DNA of 64,000 nucleotides from Rhizobium sp. L43 (GCF_002531725.1 NZ_NWSQ01000020.1:1-64000), one strand, 5' to 3'; shown: positions 42,617-52,161, counted from the first letter of the stretch. The notes: generated by a model not told the origin, from the sequence alone. Made by a program: numbers and translations.

Positions 42617-44262
42617 GTTTGCGCGATTTCGGACAGCGTGCGTGTCGGCGTGATCGCTTCCGGATCGAGTTTGACTTCGATGATTGCGGGCTTGCCGCTG
42701 GCGCGCGCCCGCTCGAAGGCCGGGGCGAATTCTTCCGTCCTTTCCACCGTTTCGCCATGGCCGCCATAGGCGCGGGCAAGGGCGGCGAAATCGGGGTTGG
42801 TCAGATCGGTGCTGCTGACGCGGCCGGGATATTCACGCTCCTGGTGCATGCGGATGGTGCCGTAGATGCCGTTGTTGACGACCACCGCGATGATCGGCAG
42901 GCCGTAGCGGATGGCGGTGGCGAATTCCTGGCCGTGCATCAGGAAACAGCCGTCGCCGGCAAAGCAGATGACCTCGCGCTCGGGAAACAGCCGCTTGGCG
43001 GCGACGGCGGCCGGCAGCCCGTAACCCATCGAGCCGGAGGTGGGGGCCGCCTGGGTGTTGAAGCGGCGGAAGCGATGGAAGCGGTGTACCCAGGTGGCAT
43101 AGTTGCCGGCGCCGTTGGTGAAGATCGCGTCCTGCCCGGTATTGGCCTCCAGCCACTCCATGATCGGCCCCATATGGACGGTGCCCGGACCTGTCGAAGG
43201 CGGCTTCGACCAGGTGAGATAGGCCTGGTGCATGCGTTCCGTGCGCTCCGCCCAATGCGGCTCGGCCGGCGCTTCCAGATCGGCGAGCGCTTCAACGAAA
43301 TCGGCGGCTGCGGCGCAGATCGCAAGATCCGGGCGGTAGATACGGCCGAGTTCGGACGCATCGGGATAGACGTGGACCAGCGATTGCTGGGGGTAGGGGA
43401 TATCAATCAGCGTATAGGACGAGGAGGGCATTTCCGACATGCGGGCGCCGAGCAGGATCAGCAGGTCGCTCTCCTTGATCTCCTTTGCCAGCGCCGGATT
43501 GATGCCGATGCCGACATCGCCGGCATAACAGGGATGCAGATGATCGAACAGCATCTGCCGGCGGAACGAGCAGCCGACCGGCAATTTGAAACGTTCGGCG
43601 AAAACTGCAAAATCGGCGACGGCATCGGCATCCCAGCGCGTGCCGCCGAGGATCACCATCGGCCGCTCGGCTTTGAGGAGGCGCAGATAGAAATCGTCGA
43701 TCTGGCTGCGGCCGGGGTGGGCTTCCACGCCGACATAGCGCTTGGCGCGGGGCGCCTCGACTTCGTCGCGCAGCATGTCTTCCGGCAGGGTCAGCACCAC
43801 GGGGCCGGGGCGGCCGGAGGTTGCGATCGCAAAGGCGCGGGTGACGAACTCGGGAATGCGGGCGGCATCGTCGATCTCGCCCACCCATTTGGCGAATTCG
43901 GTAAAGGCGCGGCGGAATTCGACCTCCTGGAACGCCTCGCGCTCGCGTGCTTCGCGCTGCACTTGGCCGATGAACAGGATCATCGGGATCGAATCCTGCT
44001 TTGATATATGCAGGCCGGCGGAAGCATTGGTGGCGCCGGGGCCGCGGGTGACCATGCAGATGCCGGGTTCGCCGGTCAGTCTGCCCCAGCAATCCGCCAT
44101 CATCGCCGCCCCGCCCTCCTGGCGGCAGACGAGGACGTCGATATCGCTGTCGCGCAACGCGTCGAGAACGGCGAGGAAACTCTCGCCGGGCACGCAGGAA
44201 AGACGCTTGACGCCATTCGCCTTCAACGCCTCGACGATCAGTTCTCCGCCGGTTTTCTTCAT
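42604..44262 (-). CDS. thiamine-pyrophosphate enzyme (IlvB-like)
   Basis: A 552-residue TPP enzyme. The catalytic glutamate is in CRQEGGAAMMADCWGR near residue 50. The central domain has VVLTLPEDMLRDEV and the C-terminal GDG-(~25)-NN TPP/Mg motif (GDGCFLMHGQEF to VVVNNGIYG) at ~430-460. The start at 44262 (MKKTGGELIVEAL) is the family N-terminus. It is annotated only as acetolactate-synthase-like; the canonical small subunit is absent. It is 14 bases downstream of a class-III CoA-transferase gene on the same strand. That pairing recalls oxalyl-CoA decarboxylase/formyl-CoA transferase or 2-hydroxyacyl-CoA lyase systems. Substrate open. Confidence 0.85.
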   Translation of the reverse strand: MKKTGGELIVEALKANGVKRLSCVPGESFLAVLDALRDSDIDVLVCRQEGGAAMMADCWGRLTGEPGICMVTRGPGATNASAGLHISKQDSIPMILFIGQVQREAREREAFQEVEFRRAFTEFAKWVGEIDDAARIPEFVTRAFAIATSGRPGPVVLTLPEDMLRDEVEAPRAKRYVGVEAHPGRSQIDDFYLRLLKAERPMVILGGTRWDADAVADFAVFAERFKLPVGCSFRRQMLFDHLHPCYAGDVGIGINPALAKEIKESDLLILLGARMSEMPSSSYTLIDIPYPQQSLVHVYPDASELGRIYRPDLAICAAAADFVEALADLEAPAEPHWAERTERMHQAYLTWSKPPSTGPGTVHMGPIMEWLEANTGQDAIFTNGAGNYATWVHRFHRFRRFNTQAAPTSGSMGYGLPAAVAAKRLFPEREVICFAGDGCFLMHGQEFATAIRYGLPIIAVVVNNGIYGTIRMHQEREYPGRVSSTDLTNPDFAALARAYGGHGETVERTEEFAPAFERARASGKPAIIEVKLDPEAITPTRTLSEIAQTKSR

Positions 44263-44275
44263 GACAATGCCTTCT

Positions 44276-45478
44276 TCATGACGACGCCTTCCTCTCGCGC
44301 TCGGCGAGTTCCGCCAGAATTTCTTGCCTGTGCTCGCCGAGACGCGGGCTCGGCCTGCTGTAACGCAGCGGCGTCTCCGAGAGCACCACCGGCGTCCTGA
44401 CTCCGGGGATGACGGTGCCGGCGGCATCCGCAAGGTCGATCTGCAGGCCGCGGGCCTCAATCTGCGGATCGGCGAACATCTCCTCGATCGTATTGATCGG
44501 CCCTGATGGAACCGCGTTTTCTTCGCAGGCCTTCAAGAGATCCGCCTTCTGCCACTTCAGCGTTTCGGTGGAGATGAGGCGGCGGACTTCGCCGCGATTG
44601 GCGACGCGGGCCTTGTTGGTGGCGAAACGCTCATCGCCTGCGACCGTCTCCAGACCGAGGATGATGCAGAGGCGGCGGAACTGGCCGTCGTTTCCGACCG
44701 CAAGAATGAGATAACCGTCCGCCACCGGCACGACCTCATAGGGAGATATATTCGGGTGGGCGTTGCCGAGACGGGTCGGTGCGGCGCCGGAGACGAGGTA
44801 ATTCATGTTCTGATTGGCGAGCACGGCCGATTGCACGTCGAGCAGCGCCATGTCGACGAGCTGGCCTTCGCCTGACTTGAGCGCGTGGATCAGCGCGGCT
44901 TCGATCGCCGAGACGGCATAGATGCCGGTGAAGATATCGGCGATCGCGACGCCTGCCTTCATCGGCTGGCCGTCCGGCTCGCCGGTGATCGACATGAAGC
45001 CGGACATGCCCTGGACGATGTAATCATAGCCGGCGAGGCCGGCATAGGGGCCGGTCTGGCCGAAGCCGGTGATCGAGCAATAGACGAGCTTCGGGTTCAG
45101 CTTGCGCAGGCTGTCGTAATCGAGCCCGTATTTGACGAGGCCGCCGAGCTTGAAGTTCTCGATCACCACATCGGCTGACGCAACAAGGCGGCGGACGAGA
45201 TCCTGGCCTTCGGGGCTCTTCAGGTCGGCGGTAATGGAGCGTTTGCCGCGATTGGCGGCGTGATAATAGGCGGCCGAGAGATTTTCGCCATCGGCACCTT
45301 CGACGAAGGGCGGCCCCCATTGGCGGGTATCGTCGCCGCCGTCGGGATTTTCGACCTTGATGACGTCGGCGCCGAGATCGGCGAGCATCTGTCCCGCCCA
45401 GGGACCGGCGAGCACGCGGGCAAGCTCGATCACCCGGATACCGGCAAGCGGCGGCTTTTTCGTCGCGGTCTCTGTCAT
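44276..45478 (-). CDS. CaiB/BaiF family III CoA-transferase
   Basis: A 400-residue class-III CoA-transferase: IRVIELARVLAGPWAGQMLADLGADVIKVENPDGGDDTR at residues ~14-52, NRGKRSITADLKSPEGQDL and the conserved nucleophile-Asp-containing MALLDVQSAVLANQNM near 175-190. Members transfer CoA between carboxylic acids (formyl-CoA:oxalate, carnitine, succinyl-CoA:itaconate and others). It probably activates a substrate for the TPP enzyme encoded just downstream. Together with an EamA exporter gene upstream it may form an operon. The acid handled is unknown. Confidence 0.88.
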   Translation of the reverse strand: MTETATKKPPLAGIRVIELARVLAGPWAGQMLADLGADVIKVENPDGGDDTRQWGPPFVEGADGENLSAAYYHAANRGKRSITADLKSPEGQDLVRRLVASADVVIENFKLGGLVKYGLDYDSLRKLNPKLVYCSITGFGQTGPYAGLAGYDYIVQGMSGFMSITGEPDGQPMKAGVAIADIFTGIYAVSAIEAALIHALKSGEGQLVDMALLDVQSAVLANQNMNYLVSGAAPTRLGNAHPNISPYEVVPVADGYLILAVGNDGQFRRLCIILGLETVAGDERFATNKARVANRGEVRRLISTETLKWQKADLLKACEENAVPSGPINTIEEMFADPQIEARGLQIDLADAAGTVIPGVRTPVVLSETPLRYSRPSPRLGEHRQEILAELAERERKASS

Positions 45479-45495
45479 GTTCCTCCCGGCAATGT

Positions 45496-46452
45496 CTACG
45501 GCGCCAGCGTCACCTCAGATGTATCGGATACAGGCTTTGAAGCAAAGCGGCGCTCGCGCCAGAGGATGTAGAAACCCGACGCCACGATGATCGTGATGCC
45601 GAGCCATTTGAGCGCATCCGGAAAGTCGCCGAAAACAAGCCAGGCGAAGATCGTCGCCGAGACGATCTCGAAATATTGCAGCGGCGCCAGCGTCGAGGCG
45701 GGTGCGGCGCGAAAGGCATAGACGCCGAAGATGCCCGCGATCGCGGCCATGGCGCCGACGCCGGCGACGTAGAACCAGGCGCTCCCCACGGGCATGACGG
45801 GGTCGAAGAGATCGGAGCCGCTGCCGTCGCCGATAAAAAGCAGGATGGCACAGAAGAGCAGACCCCAGATGCCCATCTGGAACTGCATCGACCAGGGGTC
45901 TTCCCTATGCGAGAGAACGCGGGTCATCAGCACGAAGATCGCAATGCAGAGCGCGCTGACGACGGGCAGGAGCGCGATGTAGCCGACCTCCTCGAAACTC
46001 GGCTGGATGATCAGCATCGCCCCGAAGAAGCCAACGCCGCAGGCGGTATAACGCCGCCAGCCGATGGTCTCCTTGAGGAAAATGCCGCCGAGGATCGTCA
46101 CCATGATCGGCTCGATGAAGAAGATCGCAATCGCGTCGGCAACCGCCATGTATTTCAGCGTGGTGACGAAAGCGATCATCGAGATGGTGATGATGGCGCC
46201 GCGGATCGCATGGAACAGGCTCTGGCGCCAGGAGAAATCGGTAAAGCTGCGCCGCCATATCACGATCGGCAGCATGCAGAGCGCCTGCACGATGAAGCGG
46301 CCGGCGGCAACCTCGGCGGAAGGGACGGTGACGACGGCAAGCTTGGCGAAAATATCGATGAGCGGCGAGAACATCACCGAAAGAAACATCAGCGCAAGCC
46401 CCGTCGTCACCTCGGAGGTGGACGAAGCGGGGCGGGCGGAGGTGCTGCTCAT
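45496..46452 (-). CDS. EamA/DMT family transporter
   Basis: A 318-residue inner-membrane protein with about ten hydrophobic helices in two EamA repeats (residues ~20-150 and ~165-300), typical of RhaT/YdcZ-type drug-metabolite exporters. The N-terminal ~18 residues are Ser/Thr-rich and cytoplasmic. The start at 46452 (MSSTSARPAS) is chosen; the frame extends upstream into the hydrolase gene but not as coding. It sits 17 bases downstream of the lipase-like gene and upstream of the CoA-transferase gene. Substrate unknown. Confidence 0.87.
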   Translation of the reverse strand: MSSTSARPASSTSEVTTGLALMFLSVMFSPLIDIFAKLAVVTVPSAEVAAGRFIVQALCMLPIVIWRRSFTDFSWRQSLFHAIRGAIITISMIAFVTTLKYMAVADAIAIFFIEPIMVTILGGIFLKETIGWRRYTACGVGFFGAMLIIQPSFEEVGYIALLPVVSALCIAIFVLMTRVLSHREDPWSMQFQMGIWGLLFCAILLFIGDGSGSDLFDPVMPVGSAWFYVAGVGAMAAIAGIFGVYAFRAAPASTLAPLQYFEIVSATIFAWLVFGDFPDALKWLGITIIVASGFYILWRERRFASKPVSDTSEVTLAP

Positions 46453-46469
46453 GATGGGATCTCTCTGGC

Positions 46470-47399
46470 TCAGGATCTTGCGGCAGCCTGGTCGCACCAG
46501 TCCGCGAAGGCTGCGATCGCCGCGTCGGCGCCGATCTCGTTCAGCGTTTCGTGCCGCATGTCCTGATATATCTGCGTGCTGATACAAGAGAAGCCTTGGG
46601 CTTTCAAATGGTTTGACAGCCAGAGGATGGCTTTTCCACGCTCTGTGGCCGGATCTTCTGCGCCGCCGACCAGGTGGATCGGCATATTACGCGGTAGCCG
46701 GTCGAGATGGGATTTCTGCGGCGCGCGAAACGTCAGTTCGAAGAGATCGAGCCAGAGCGACACCGAAGCATCGAAGCCGCAGAGCGGATCGGCGACATAT
46801 TTGTCGACTTCACCGGGAAGGCGCGACAGCCAGTCGAACTCGGTGCGGCGGCCCGGGATCGATTTTCCCCAGGCACCGAAGGTCAGCTTCGGCAACAGAC
46901 CGCTCGGCACGTCGGAGCCCTTCAGCATGCGCTCGGCAAGCAGGATTGCCTGGGCGGCGCGGCCGGCAAGGCCGACGGCGAAATTCGAATTCCAGACGGC
47001 GACGGCATCGAAATCGGCCGGCGCCGTGACGGATGCATTGAGGGCGATCAGGCCGCCCATCGAATGGCCGAAGAGGATCACCGGCAGGCCGGGATGGCGG
47101 GCGGCGGCATGGCCGCGCATGGCAAGGACGTCACCGATCACTTTTTCGACGCCATCGCGCCGGGCGAAACGGCCGATCGGCGCGTCGGCTGCCCTGGTCT
47201 CGCCGTGCCCGCGGTGATCATGGGCATAGACGTGATAGCCGCGCCCCGCCATCGTCTCGGCAAAGGCGCGATAGCGTTTCGAATGTTCGGCAAGACCGTG
47301 CGATATCAACAGGATGCCTCGTGCCGCGCCTGTGGCCTCGGCATGGTGATAGGCGAGCGACGCCCCGGGCACGGCGAGCCTCTGCGTTTCAGAAAACAT
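46470..47399 (-). CDS. alpha/beta hydrolase, lysophospholipase/monoacylglycerol lipase-like
   Basis: A 309-residue serine hydrolase. The start at 47399 (MFSETQRLAV) has aaggagg six bases upstream. HGLAEHSKRYRAFAETMAGRGYHVYAHDHRGHGET (~35-70) is the PldB/monoacylglycerol-lipase oxyanion/His region. The nucleophile elbow is GHSMGG near residue 112, and the late acid/His are VGGAEDPATE and MRHETLNE near 250-290. It probably cleaves mono-acyl glycerols or lysophospholipids in the cytoplasm or at the inner membrane. It opens the three-gene minus-strand run. Confidence 0.88.
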   Translation of the reverse strand: MFSETQRLAVPGASLAYHHAEATGAARGILLISHGLAEHSKRYRAFAETMAGRGYHVYAHDHRGHGETRAADAPIGRFARRDGVEKVIGDVLAMRGHAAARHPGLPVILFGHSMGGLIALNASVTAPADFDAVAVWNSNFAVGLAGRAAQAILLAERMLKGSDVPSGLLPKLTFGAWGKSIPGRRTEFDWLSRLPGEVDKYVADPLCGFDASVSLWLDLFELTFRAPQKSHLDRLPRNMPIHLVGGAEDPATERGKAILWLSNHLKAQGFSCISTQIYQDMRHETLNEIGADAAIAAFADWCDQAAARS

Positions 47400-47560
47400 G
47401 TGGGTCCTCCTTGCCGCAACAGACCAGATCACCGCCTAAAAGCAAATATTGGTTCCGGGGTTATCCGATAACAAATTGCATTGCTGTTGCGATTCAGGGT
47501 TGCGGGCTTTCGATCTTCGTGCTTATTTGTTCCTGTATTGTTCTTTTTTTGGGGGTTGAA

Positions 47561-48301
47561 ATGAGCAGCATGCAGTTGCGTACCTTGACGTTCGCCGTAT
47601 CGATGGTTCTTGCCGGCGCCGCCGTGGCGCAGGAGGCCGGCGGGCGCACCCGTTTTATTCTTGCGGCAAGCTGGCAGCCGGCCTTTTGCCAGACGAACCA
47701 GAAGAAGGCCGAATGCGCCAGCCAGACCGGCGAGCGCCCCGATGCGACGAATTTTTCGCTGCACGGGCTCTGGCCGATGCGGCAGGATTATTGCGGCGTG
47801 AGCGCCGAGCAGAAGGCCGCCGACAAGGACGGCAACTGGAACACATTGCCGGAGGTCACGCTTTCGGCCGAGACGAAGGCGGCGCTCGCAAAAGCCATGC
47901 CCGGCACGCAATCCGGCCTGGAACGGCATGAATGGACAAAGCACGGCACCTGCACGAAAATGAGCGCCGAAGACTATTTCGGCGTCGGCGTGCATCTTCT
48001 GGGCGCCCTCAACACCTCGGCCGTGCGCGATCTCTTTGCTGCCAATATCGGCAAGCCTGTTAAAGCCGAGGCGATCAAGGCGGCTTTCGACAAGAGCTTC
48101 GGGCCGGGTGCCGGCGACCGCGTCAAGATGAGCTGCCGGCGGGCCGGTAATGTCAAGATGGTCAGCGGGTTGACAATCGGGCTTTCGGAGGCCGCCGGGG
48201 CGGCGTCGGCGAAAAGTGCCGGCCTTGCCGATCTGATCCAGGGGGCGGGAAAAACCTCCTTCGGCTGCGACGAGGGCGTCGTCGACGCTGCGGGCTTTTG
48301 A
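47561..48301 (+). CDS. ribonuclease T2 family protein
   Basis: A 246-residue secreted ribonuclease. A signal peptide spans residues 1-23 (TLTFAVSMVLAGAAVAQE). The two catalytic blocks of the family are intact: FSLHGLWP with H68, and HEWTKHGTC with E124 and H128. Cysteines C43, C52, C78 and C131 could form the usual disulfides. The start has ggggg upstream; a second in-frame ATG is at 47570. It is periplasmic or secreted, probably for scavenging extracellular RNA as a source of nucleotides or phosphate. Monocistronic. Confidence 0.92.
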   Translation: MSSMQLRTLTFAVSMVLAGAAVAQEAGGRTRFILAASWQPAFCQTNQKKAECASQTGERPDATNFSLHGLWPMRQDYCGVSAEQKAADKDGNWNTLPEVTLSAETKAALAKAMPGTQSGLERHEWTKHGTCTKMSAEDYFGVGVHLLGALNTSAVRDLFAANIGKPVKAEAIKAAFDKSFGPGAGDRVKMSCRRAGNVKMVSGLTIGLSEAAGAASAKSAGLADLIQGAGKTSFGCDEGVVDAAGF

Positions 48302-48399
48302 CCGGAAATCCTGAGTAAACCGGGTTTCGGCGTTGCCCGCTGGCGCTGTTTCGCCTACATAGCGGCACGATCGAAGTTTCCCGCCCGGAGCAGCGCAGC

Positions 48400-50049
48400 A
48401 TGGCACGTCAGTTCATCTATCATATGTCCGGCCTCAACAAGGCCTATGGCAACAAGAAGATCCTGGAGAATATCCACCTCTCCTTCTACCCCGATGCCAA
48501 GATCGGTATCCTCGGACCGAATGGCGCCGGTAAATCCACCGTGCTGCGCATCATTGCCGGACAAGACAAGGAATATACCGGCGAAGCCTGGCTCGCCGAA
48601 GGAGCGACGGTCGGCTACCTCGAGCAGGAGCCGCACCTCGATCCCAACAAGACGGTGTTCGAGAACGTCATGGAAGGCGTTGCCTCGAAGACGGCCGTGC
48701 TCGAGCGCTACAATGAATTGATGATGAACTATTCCGACGAGACGGCGGAAGAGGGAGCGAAGCTCCAGGACATCATCGACAGCCAGAACCTCTGGGATCT
48801 GGAAAGCCAGGTCGAGATGGCGATGGAAGCCTTGCGCTGCCCGCCGCGCGACGCCGATGTCACCAGCCTGTCCGGCGGTGAGCGCCGCCGGATCGCGCTC
48901 TGCCGCTTGCTGCTGTCGCAGCCGGACCTGCTGCTGCTCGATGAACCGACCAACCATCTGGACGCCGAGACGATTGCCTGGCTCGAAAAGCATCTGCGCG
49001 ACTATCCGGGCGCCGTGATGATGATCACCCACGATCGCTATTTCCTCGACAACGTCACCGGATGGATCCTCGAACTCGACCGCGGCCGTGGCATTCCTTA
49101 CGAAGGCAACTACTCGGCTTACTTGCTCGCCAAGGCCAAGCGCATGCAGCAGGAAAACCGGGAAGAGGCAGGTCGCCAGAAGGCGATCAGCCGCGAACAG
49201 GAATGGATCGCTTCCAGCCCAAAGGCCCGCCAGGCAAAATCCAAGGCGCGTATCAAGTCCTACGAGCAGCTGGTGGAGGCCGCCGAGAAGCAGCGTCCCG
49301 GCGACGCGCAGATCATCATCCCGGTCAGCGAGCGCCTGGGGCAGGTGGTCATCGAGATGGAAGGCATCACCAAGGGCTTCGAGGGCCGCACGCTGATCAA
49401 CGACCTGTCGATCAAGCTGCCGCCGGGCGGCATCGTCGGCATCATCGGCCCGAACGGCGCCGGCAAGACGACGCTGTTCCGCATGATCACCGGCCAGGAA
49501 AAGCCGGACGCGGGATCCGTCCGCATCGGTGAGACGGTCCATCTCGGTTATGTCGACCAGAGCCGCGACGCTCTTGACGGCAGCAAGACCGTCTGGGAGG
49601 AAATCTCAGGCGGCGCTGAGGTCATCAAGCTCGGCAAGTTCGATATGAACTCCAGGGCCTATTGCGGTGCCTTCAACTTCAAGGGCGGCGATCAGCAGCA
49701 GAAGGTCGGCAATCTCTCGGGCGGCCAGCGCAACCGCGTTCACCTTGCCAAGATGCTGAAGGCCGGCGGCAACGTTCTGCTGCTCGACGAACCGACCAAC
49801 GACCTCGATACGGAAACGCTGGGTGCGCTGGAAAGCGCGCTGGAAGCGTTTGCCGGCTGCGCCATCATCATCAGCCACGATCGCATGTTCCTCGACCGTC
49901 TGGCGACGCACATTCTCGCTTTCGAAGGCGAGGGCCATGTGGAATGGTTCGAAGGCAACTTCGAGGATTATGAACAGGACAAGGTCCGCCGCCTTGGCCC
50001 TGATGCCCTCAACCCGGGCAGCCAGGCGCACAAACGCCTGACACGCTGA
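48400..50049 (+). CDS. ettA: energy-dependent translational throttle protein EttA (ABC-F)
   Basis: A 549-residue cytoplasmic ABC-F protein with two ATPase modules. The first has Walker A GPNGAGKST near residue 45, signature SLSGGERRRIALCRLL and LLLDEPTNHLD. The second has GPNGAGKTT near 355, NLSGGQRNRVHLAKML and LLLDEPTNDLD. Both carry ISHD/THD switch histidines (MITHDRYFLD, IISHDRMFLD). The linker (~240-310) is Lys/Arg/Gln-rich as in P-site tRNA-interaction motifs. Length and motif order match EttA: it binds the ribosomal E site and gates the first steps of elongation according to the ADP/ATP ratio. A terminator follows at 50070. Confidence 0.95.
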   Translation: MARQFIYHMSGLNKAYGNKKILENIHLSFYPDAKIGILGPNGAGKSTVLRIIAGQDKEYTGEAWLAEGATVGYLEQEPHLDPNKTVFENVMEGVASKTAVLERYNELMMNYSDETAEEGAKLQDIIDSQNLWDLESQVEMAMEALRCPPRDADVTSLSGGERRRIALCRLLLSQPDLLLLDEPTNHLDAETIAWLEKHLRDYPGAVMMITHDRYFLDNVTGWILELDRGRGIPYEGNYSAYLLAKAKRMQQENREEAGRQKAISREQEWIASSPKARQAKSKARIKSYEQLVEAAEKQRPGDAQIIIPVSERLGQVVIEMEGITKGFEGRTLINDLSIKLPPGGIVGIIGPNGAGKTTLFRMITGQEKPDAGSVRIGETVHLGYVDQSRDALDGSKTVWEEISGGAEVIKLGKFDMNSRAYCGAFNFKGGDQQQKVGNLSGGQRNRVHLAKMLKAGGNVLLLDEPTNDLDTETLGALESALEAFAGCAIIISHDRMFLDRLATHILAFEGEGHVEWFEGNFEDYEQDKVRRLGPDALNPGSQAHKRLTR

Positions 50050-50069
50050 TCGCATCTACTGTCGCGTTG

Positions 50070-50100
50070 AAAAAGCCCCGGTTCGGCCGGGGCTTTTTCA
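50070..50100. terminator. rho-independent terminator after ettA
   Basis: AAAAAGCCCCGG (50070-50081) pairs with CCGGGGCTTTTT (50087-50098), 20 bases after the ettA stop codon, with A-/T-runs on both sides. Confidence 0.9.
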
Positions 50101-50174
50101 CGTCTGCGCTGTCGCAATTTGAGCAGGCAATTTCGCGGAAGTGCGAATTGCCGCTTGTCACCGCAATCCAAATC

Positions 50175-50194
50175 ACATAAAGATATCTTTATAT
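50175..50194. promoter_or_regulatory. palindromic operator before ArsR-methyltransferase/metF operon
   Basis: ACATAAAGATATCTTTATAT matches the metH-upstream palindrome (11565-11584) at 19 of 20 positions, with the first 18 identical. It lies 16 bases before the ATG of the ArsR-family regulator, so it is probably autoregulated. A TTGTCA at 50155-50160 could be the -35 element. Confidence 0.75.
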
Positions 50195-50210
50195 CTTGAT
50201 TGGATCGAAG

Positions 50211-51236
50211 ATGAGCGAACCCTTGAAGCTTGGACTGGATGCGCTGGTGGACGTCTTGAAGGCGGCCGGCGAGCCCACGCGCCTGCGTCTTCTGGCTCTT
50301 CTCGACGGCGGCGACCTGACGGTGACCGATCTTACCGAAATTCTCGGCCAATCCCAGCCCCGCATCTCCCGCCACCTGAAGCTGCTTGGCGAGGCCGAGT
50401 TGATCGAACGCTATCAGGAGGGGGCCTGGGCCTATTTCCGCCTCAAGCAGGACGGCAAGGCGGCCATGCTGGTGCGGGCATTGCTGAAGCATGTCTCCGA
50501 GAACGATCCGACCATTCTTCGCGACGGCGAGCGGCTGTCGGCGGTCAAGCGCCAGCGGGCCGAGCGGGCGCAGGCCTATTTCAGCCGCAACGCGGCCGAA
50601 TGGGACGAGCTTCGCCGCCTGCACGCGGCCGATGAGGAAGTCGACGCCGCGGTCATCCGGCTGCTCGGCAGCCAGCCTATCGATTCGCTGCTCGATCTCG
50701 GCACCGGCACCGGCCGTATCCTCGAGCTGCTGTCCGGGCTCTATCGGCGGGCGATCGGTGTCGATGCCAGCCGCGACATGCTGAGCGTGGCGCGCGCCAA
50801 TCTCGACAAATCCCGCATCACCAAGGCCACCGTGCGCCACGCCGATATCCTGAACCTACCGTTCGAGGGCCAGGATTTCGACCTGGTGACGATCCATCAG
50901 GTGCTGCATTTCTTCGACCAGCCGGAGATTGCGATCGCGGAAGCGGCGCGCATGCTGCGGCCGGGCGGCCGGCTCGTGGTCATCGACCTTGCGCCGCACA
51001 CGCTCGAATATCTCCGCGACGAGCATGCGCATGTCCGTCTCGGTTTTTCGCACCAGGCGATATCCGACTGGCTGCACAGGGCCGGGCTCGACGTCGAGCA
51101 GGTCGTTGATCTTCATCCGGGTCAGCCAAGCGGGCAGGGGTTGACGGTCACCGTCTGGCTCGCACGCGATCCGAGGCGCCTCATGGCTTCGCAGACAAGC
51201 GAAGGCGCCGAACCTACATTTGCCGGGAGAGTATGA
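50211..51236 (+). CDS. ArsR family regulator fused to SAM-dependent methyltransferase domain
   Basis: A 341-residue two-domain protein. Residues ~8-85 form an ArsR-type winged helix (DLTEILGQSQPRISRHLKLL at ~40-59) without metal-binding Cys pairs. Residues ~118-330 form a class-I methyltransferase fold with motif I LLDLGTGTGRILELL (160-174) and a VVIDLAPHTLEYL segment. Fusions of this kind are predicted SAM/SAH-sensing repressors of methionine-cycle genes (SahR/SamR-type). Two observations support that here: metF follows directly (one base between stop and ATG), and the operator-like palindrome upstream also precedes metH. Whether the methyltransferase domain is catalytic or purely a sensor is open. 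Confidence 0.85.
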   Translation: MSEPLKLGLDALVDVLKAAGEPTRLRLLALLDGGDLTVTDLTEILGQSQPRISRHLKLLGEAELIERYQEGAWAYFRLKQDGKAAMLVRALLKHVSENDPTILRDGERLSAVKRQRAERAQAYFSRNAAEWDELRRLHAADEEVDAAVIRLLGSQPIDSLLDLGTGTGRILELLSGLYRRAIGVDASRDMLSVARANLDKSRITKATVRHADILNLPFEGQDFDLVTIHQVLHFFDQPEIAIAEAARMLRPGGRLVVIDLAPHTLEYLRDEHAHVRLGFSHQAISDWLHRAGLDVEQVVDLHPGQPSGQGLTVTVWLARDPRRLMASQTSEGAEPTFAGRV

Positions 51237-51237
51237 C

Positions 51238-52140
51238 ATGGCTTTGAATAACGAGGTACGCGGCCGCAACATCGGGATTTCCTTCGAATTCTTCCCGCCG
51301 AAATCGGAGGAGATGGAAGGGCAGCTCTGGGATACCGTCAGCAAGCTGCAGGACTGGGATCCGGATTTCGTGTCGGTGACCTATGGCGCCGGTGGCACCA
51401 CCAAGGCGCCGACGCTCACCGCCGTTACACGTTTCCTGTCGCAGACGCCGCTTGCCACCGCCTCGCACCTGACCTGCGTCGGCGCGACGAAGGACGAGAC
51501 GCATCAGATGATCGAGACCTTCCGCAAGGTCGGCGTGACGCATTTCGTGGCGCTGCGCGGCGATGCGCCCGGCGGCGCCGGCGCCCCCTATCAGCCGCAC
51601 CCTGGCGGCTACGCCAATGCGGCGGAGCTGGTGGCCGGCCTCAAGGAGATCGGAAATTTTGAGATCTCGGTTTCCGCCTATCCGGAAAAACACCCGGAAA
51701 GCCGTGATACGGCTGCCGATATCGAGATGCTGAAGCGCAAGGCCGACAATGGCGCCGACCGGGCGTTGACGCAGTTCTTCTTCGACAACGACAATTTCGA
51801 GCGTTACCTGGAGCGGGTGCGCTCTGCCGGCATCTCGATCCCGATTGTGCCCGGCATCATGCCGATCCAGAATCTGACGCAACTGAAGCGTTTCGCAGGC
51901 GCCTGCGGCACCATCATCCCGGCCTTCCTGGATGAGCGCTTCGCCGGCTTCGACGACAAGCCCGAGGAGCGGGCGAAGGTCGCGGCCGACGTTGCCGCCG
52001 AGCAGATCGAGGATCTCGTCCGGCGCGGCCTTAACGAGTTCCATCTTTATACGATGAACCGCGCGCCGCTGGTTTCCGCCGTCCTCGACAATCTCGGCCT
52101 CTCCCGCCGGGCGGCAAAAAGTGCGGGCGCCGCTGCCTGA
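51238..52140 (+). CDS. metF: 5,10-methylenetetrahydrofolate reductase
   Basis: A 300-residue FAD-dependent reductase that makes 5-methyl-THF, the methyl donor for MetH. It starts MALNNEVRGRNIGISFEFFPPKS, with the catalytic-glutamate FEFFPPK block at about residues 16-22. FVSVTYGAGGTTK, THFVALRGDAPGG, TQFFFDNDNF and PIVPGIMPIQN are all typical of MTHFR. gggagag precedes the ATG at 51238, one base after the regulator stop. It shares the regulator's operator, so it should respond to the same methionine-cycle signal as metH. Confidence 0.95.
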   Translation: MALNNEVRGRNIGISFEFFPPKSEEMEGQLWDTVSKLQDWDPDFVSVTYGAGGTTKAPTLTAVTRFLSQTPLATASHLTCVGATKDETHQMIETFRKVGVTHFVALRGDAPGGAGAPYQPHPGGYANAAELVAGLKEIGNFEISVSAYPEKHPESRDTAADIEMLKRKADNGADRALTQFFFDNDNFERYLERVRSAGISIPIVPGIMPIQNLTQLKRFAGACGTIIPAFLDERFAGFDDKPEERAKVAADVAAEQIEDLVRRGLNEFHLYTMNRAPLVSAVLDNLGLSRRAAKSAGAAA

Positions 52141-52161
52141 TCCTTGCAGAGTTGAAAAGTG

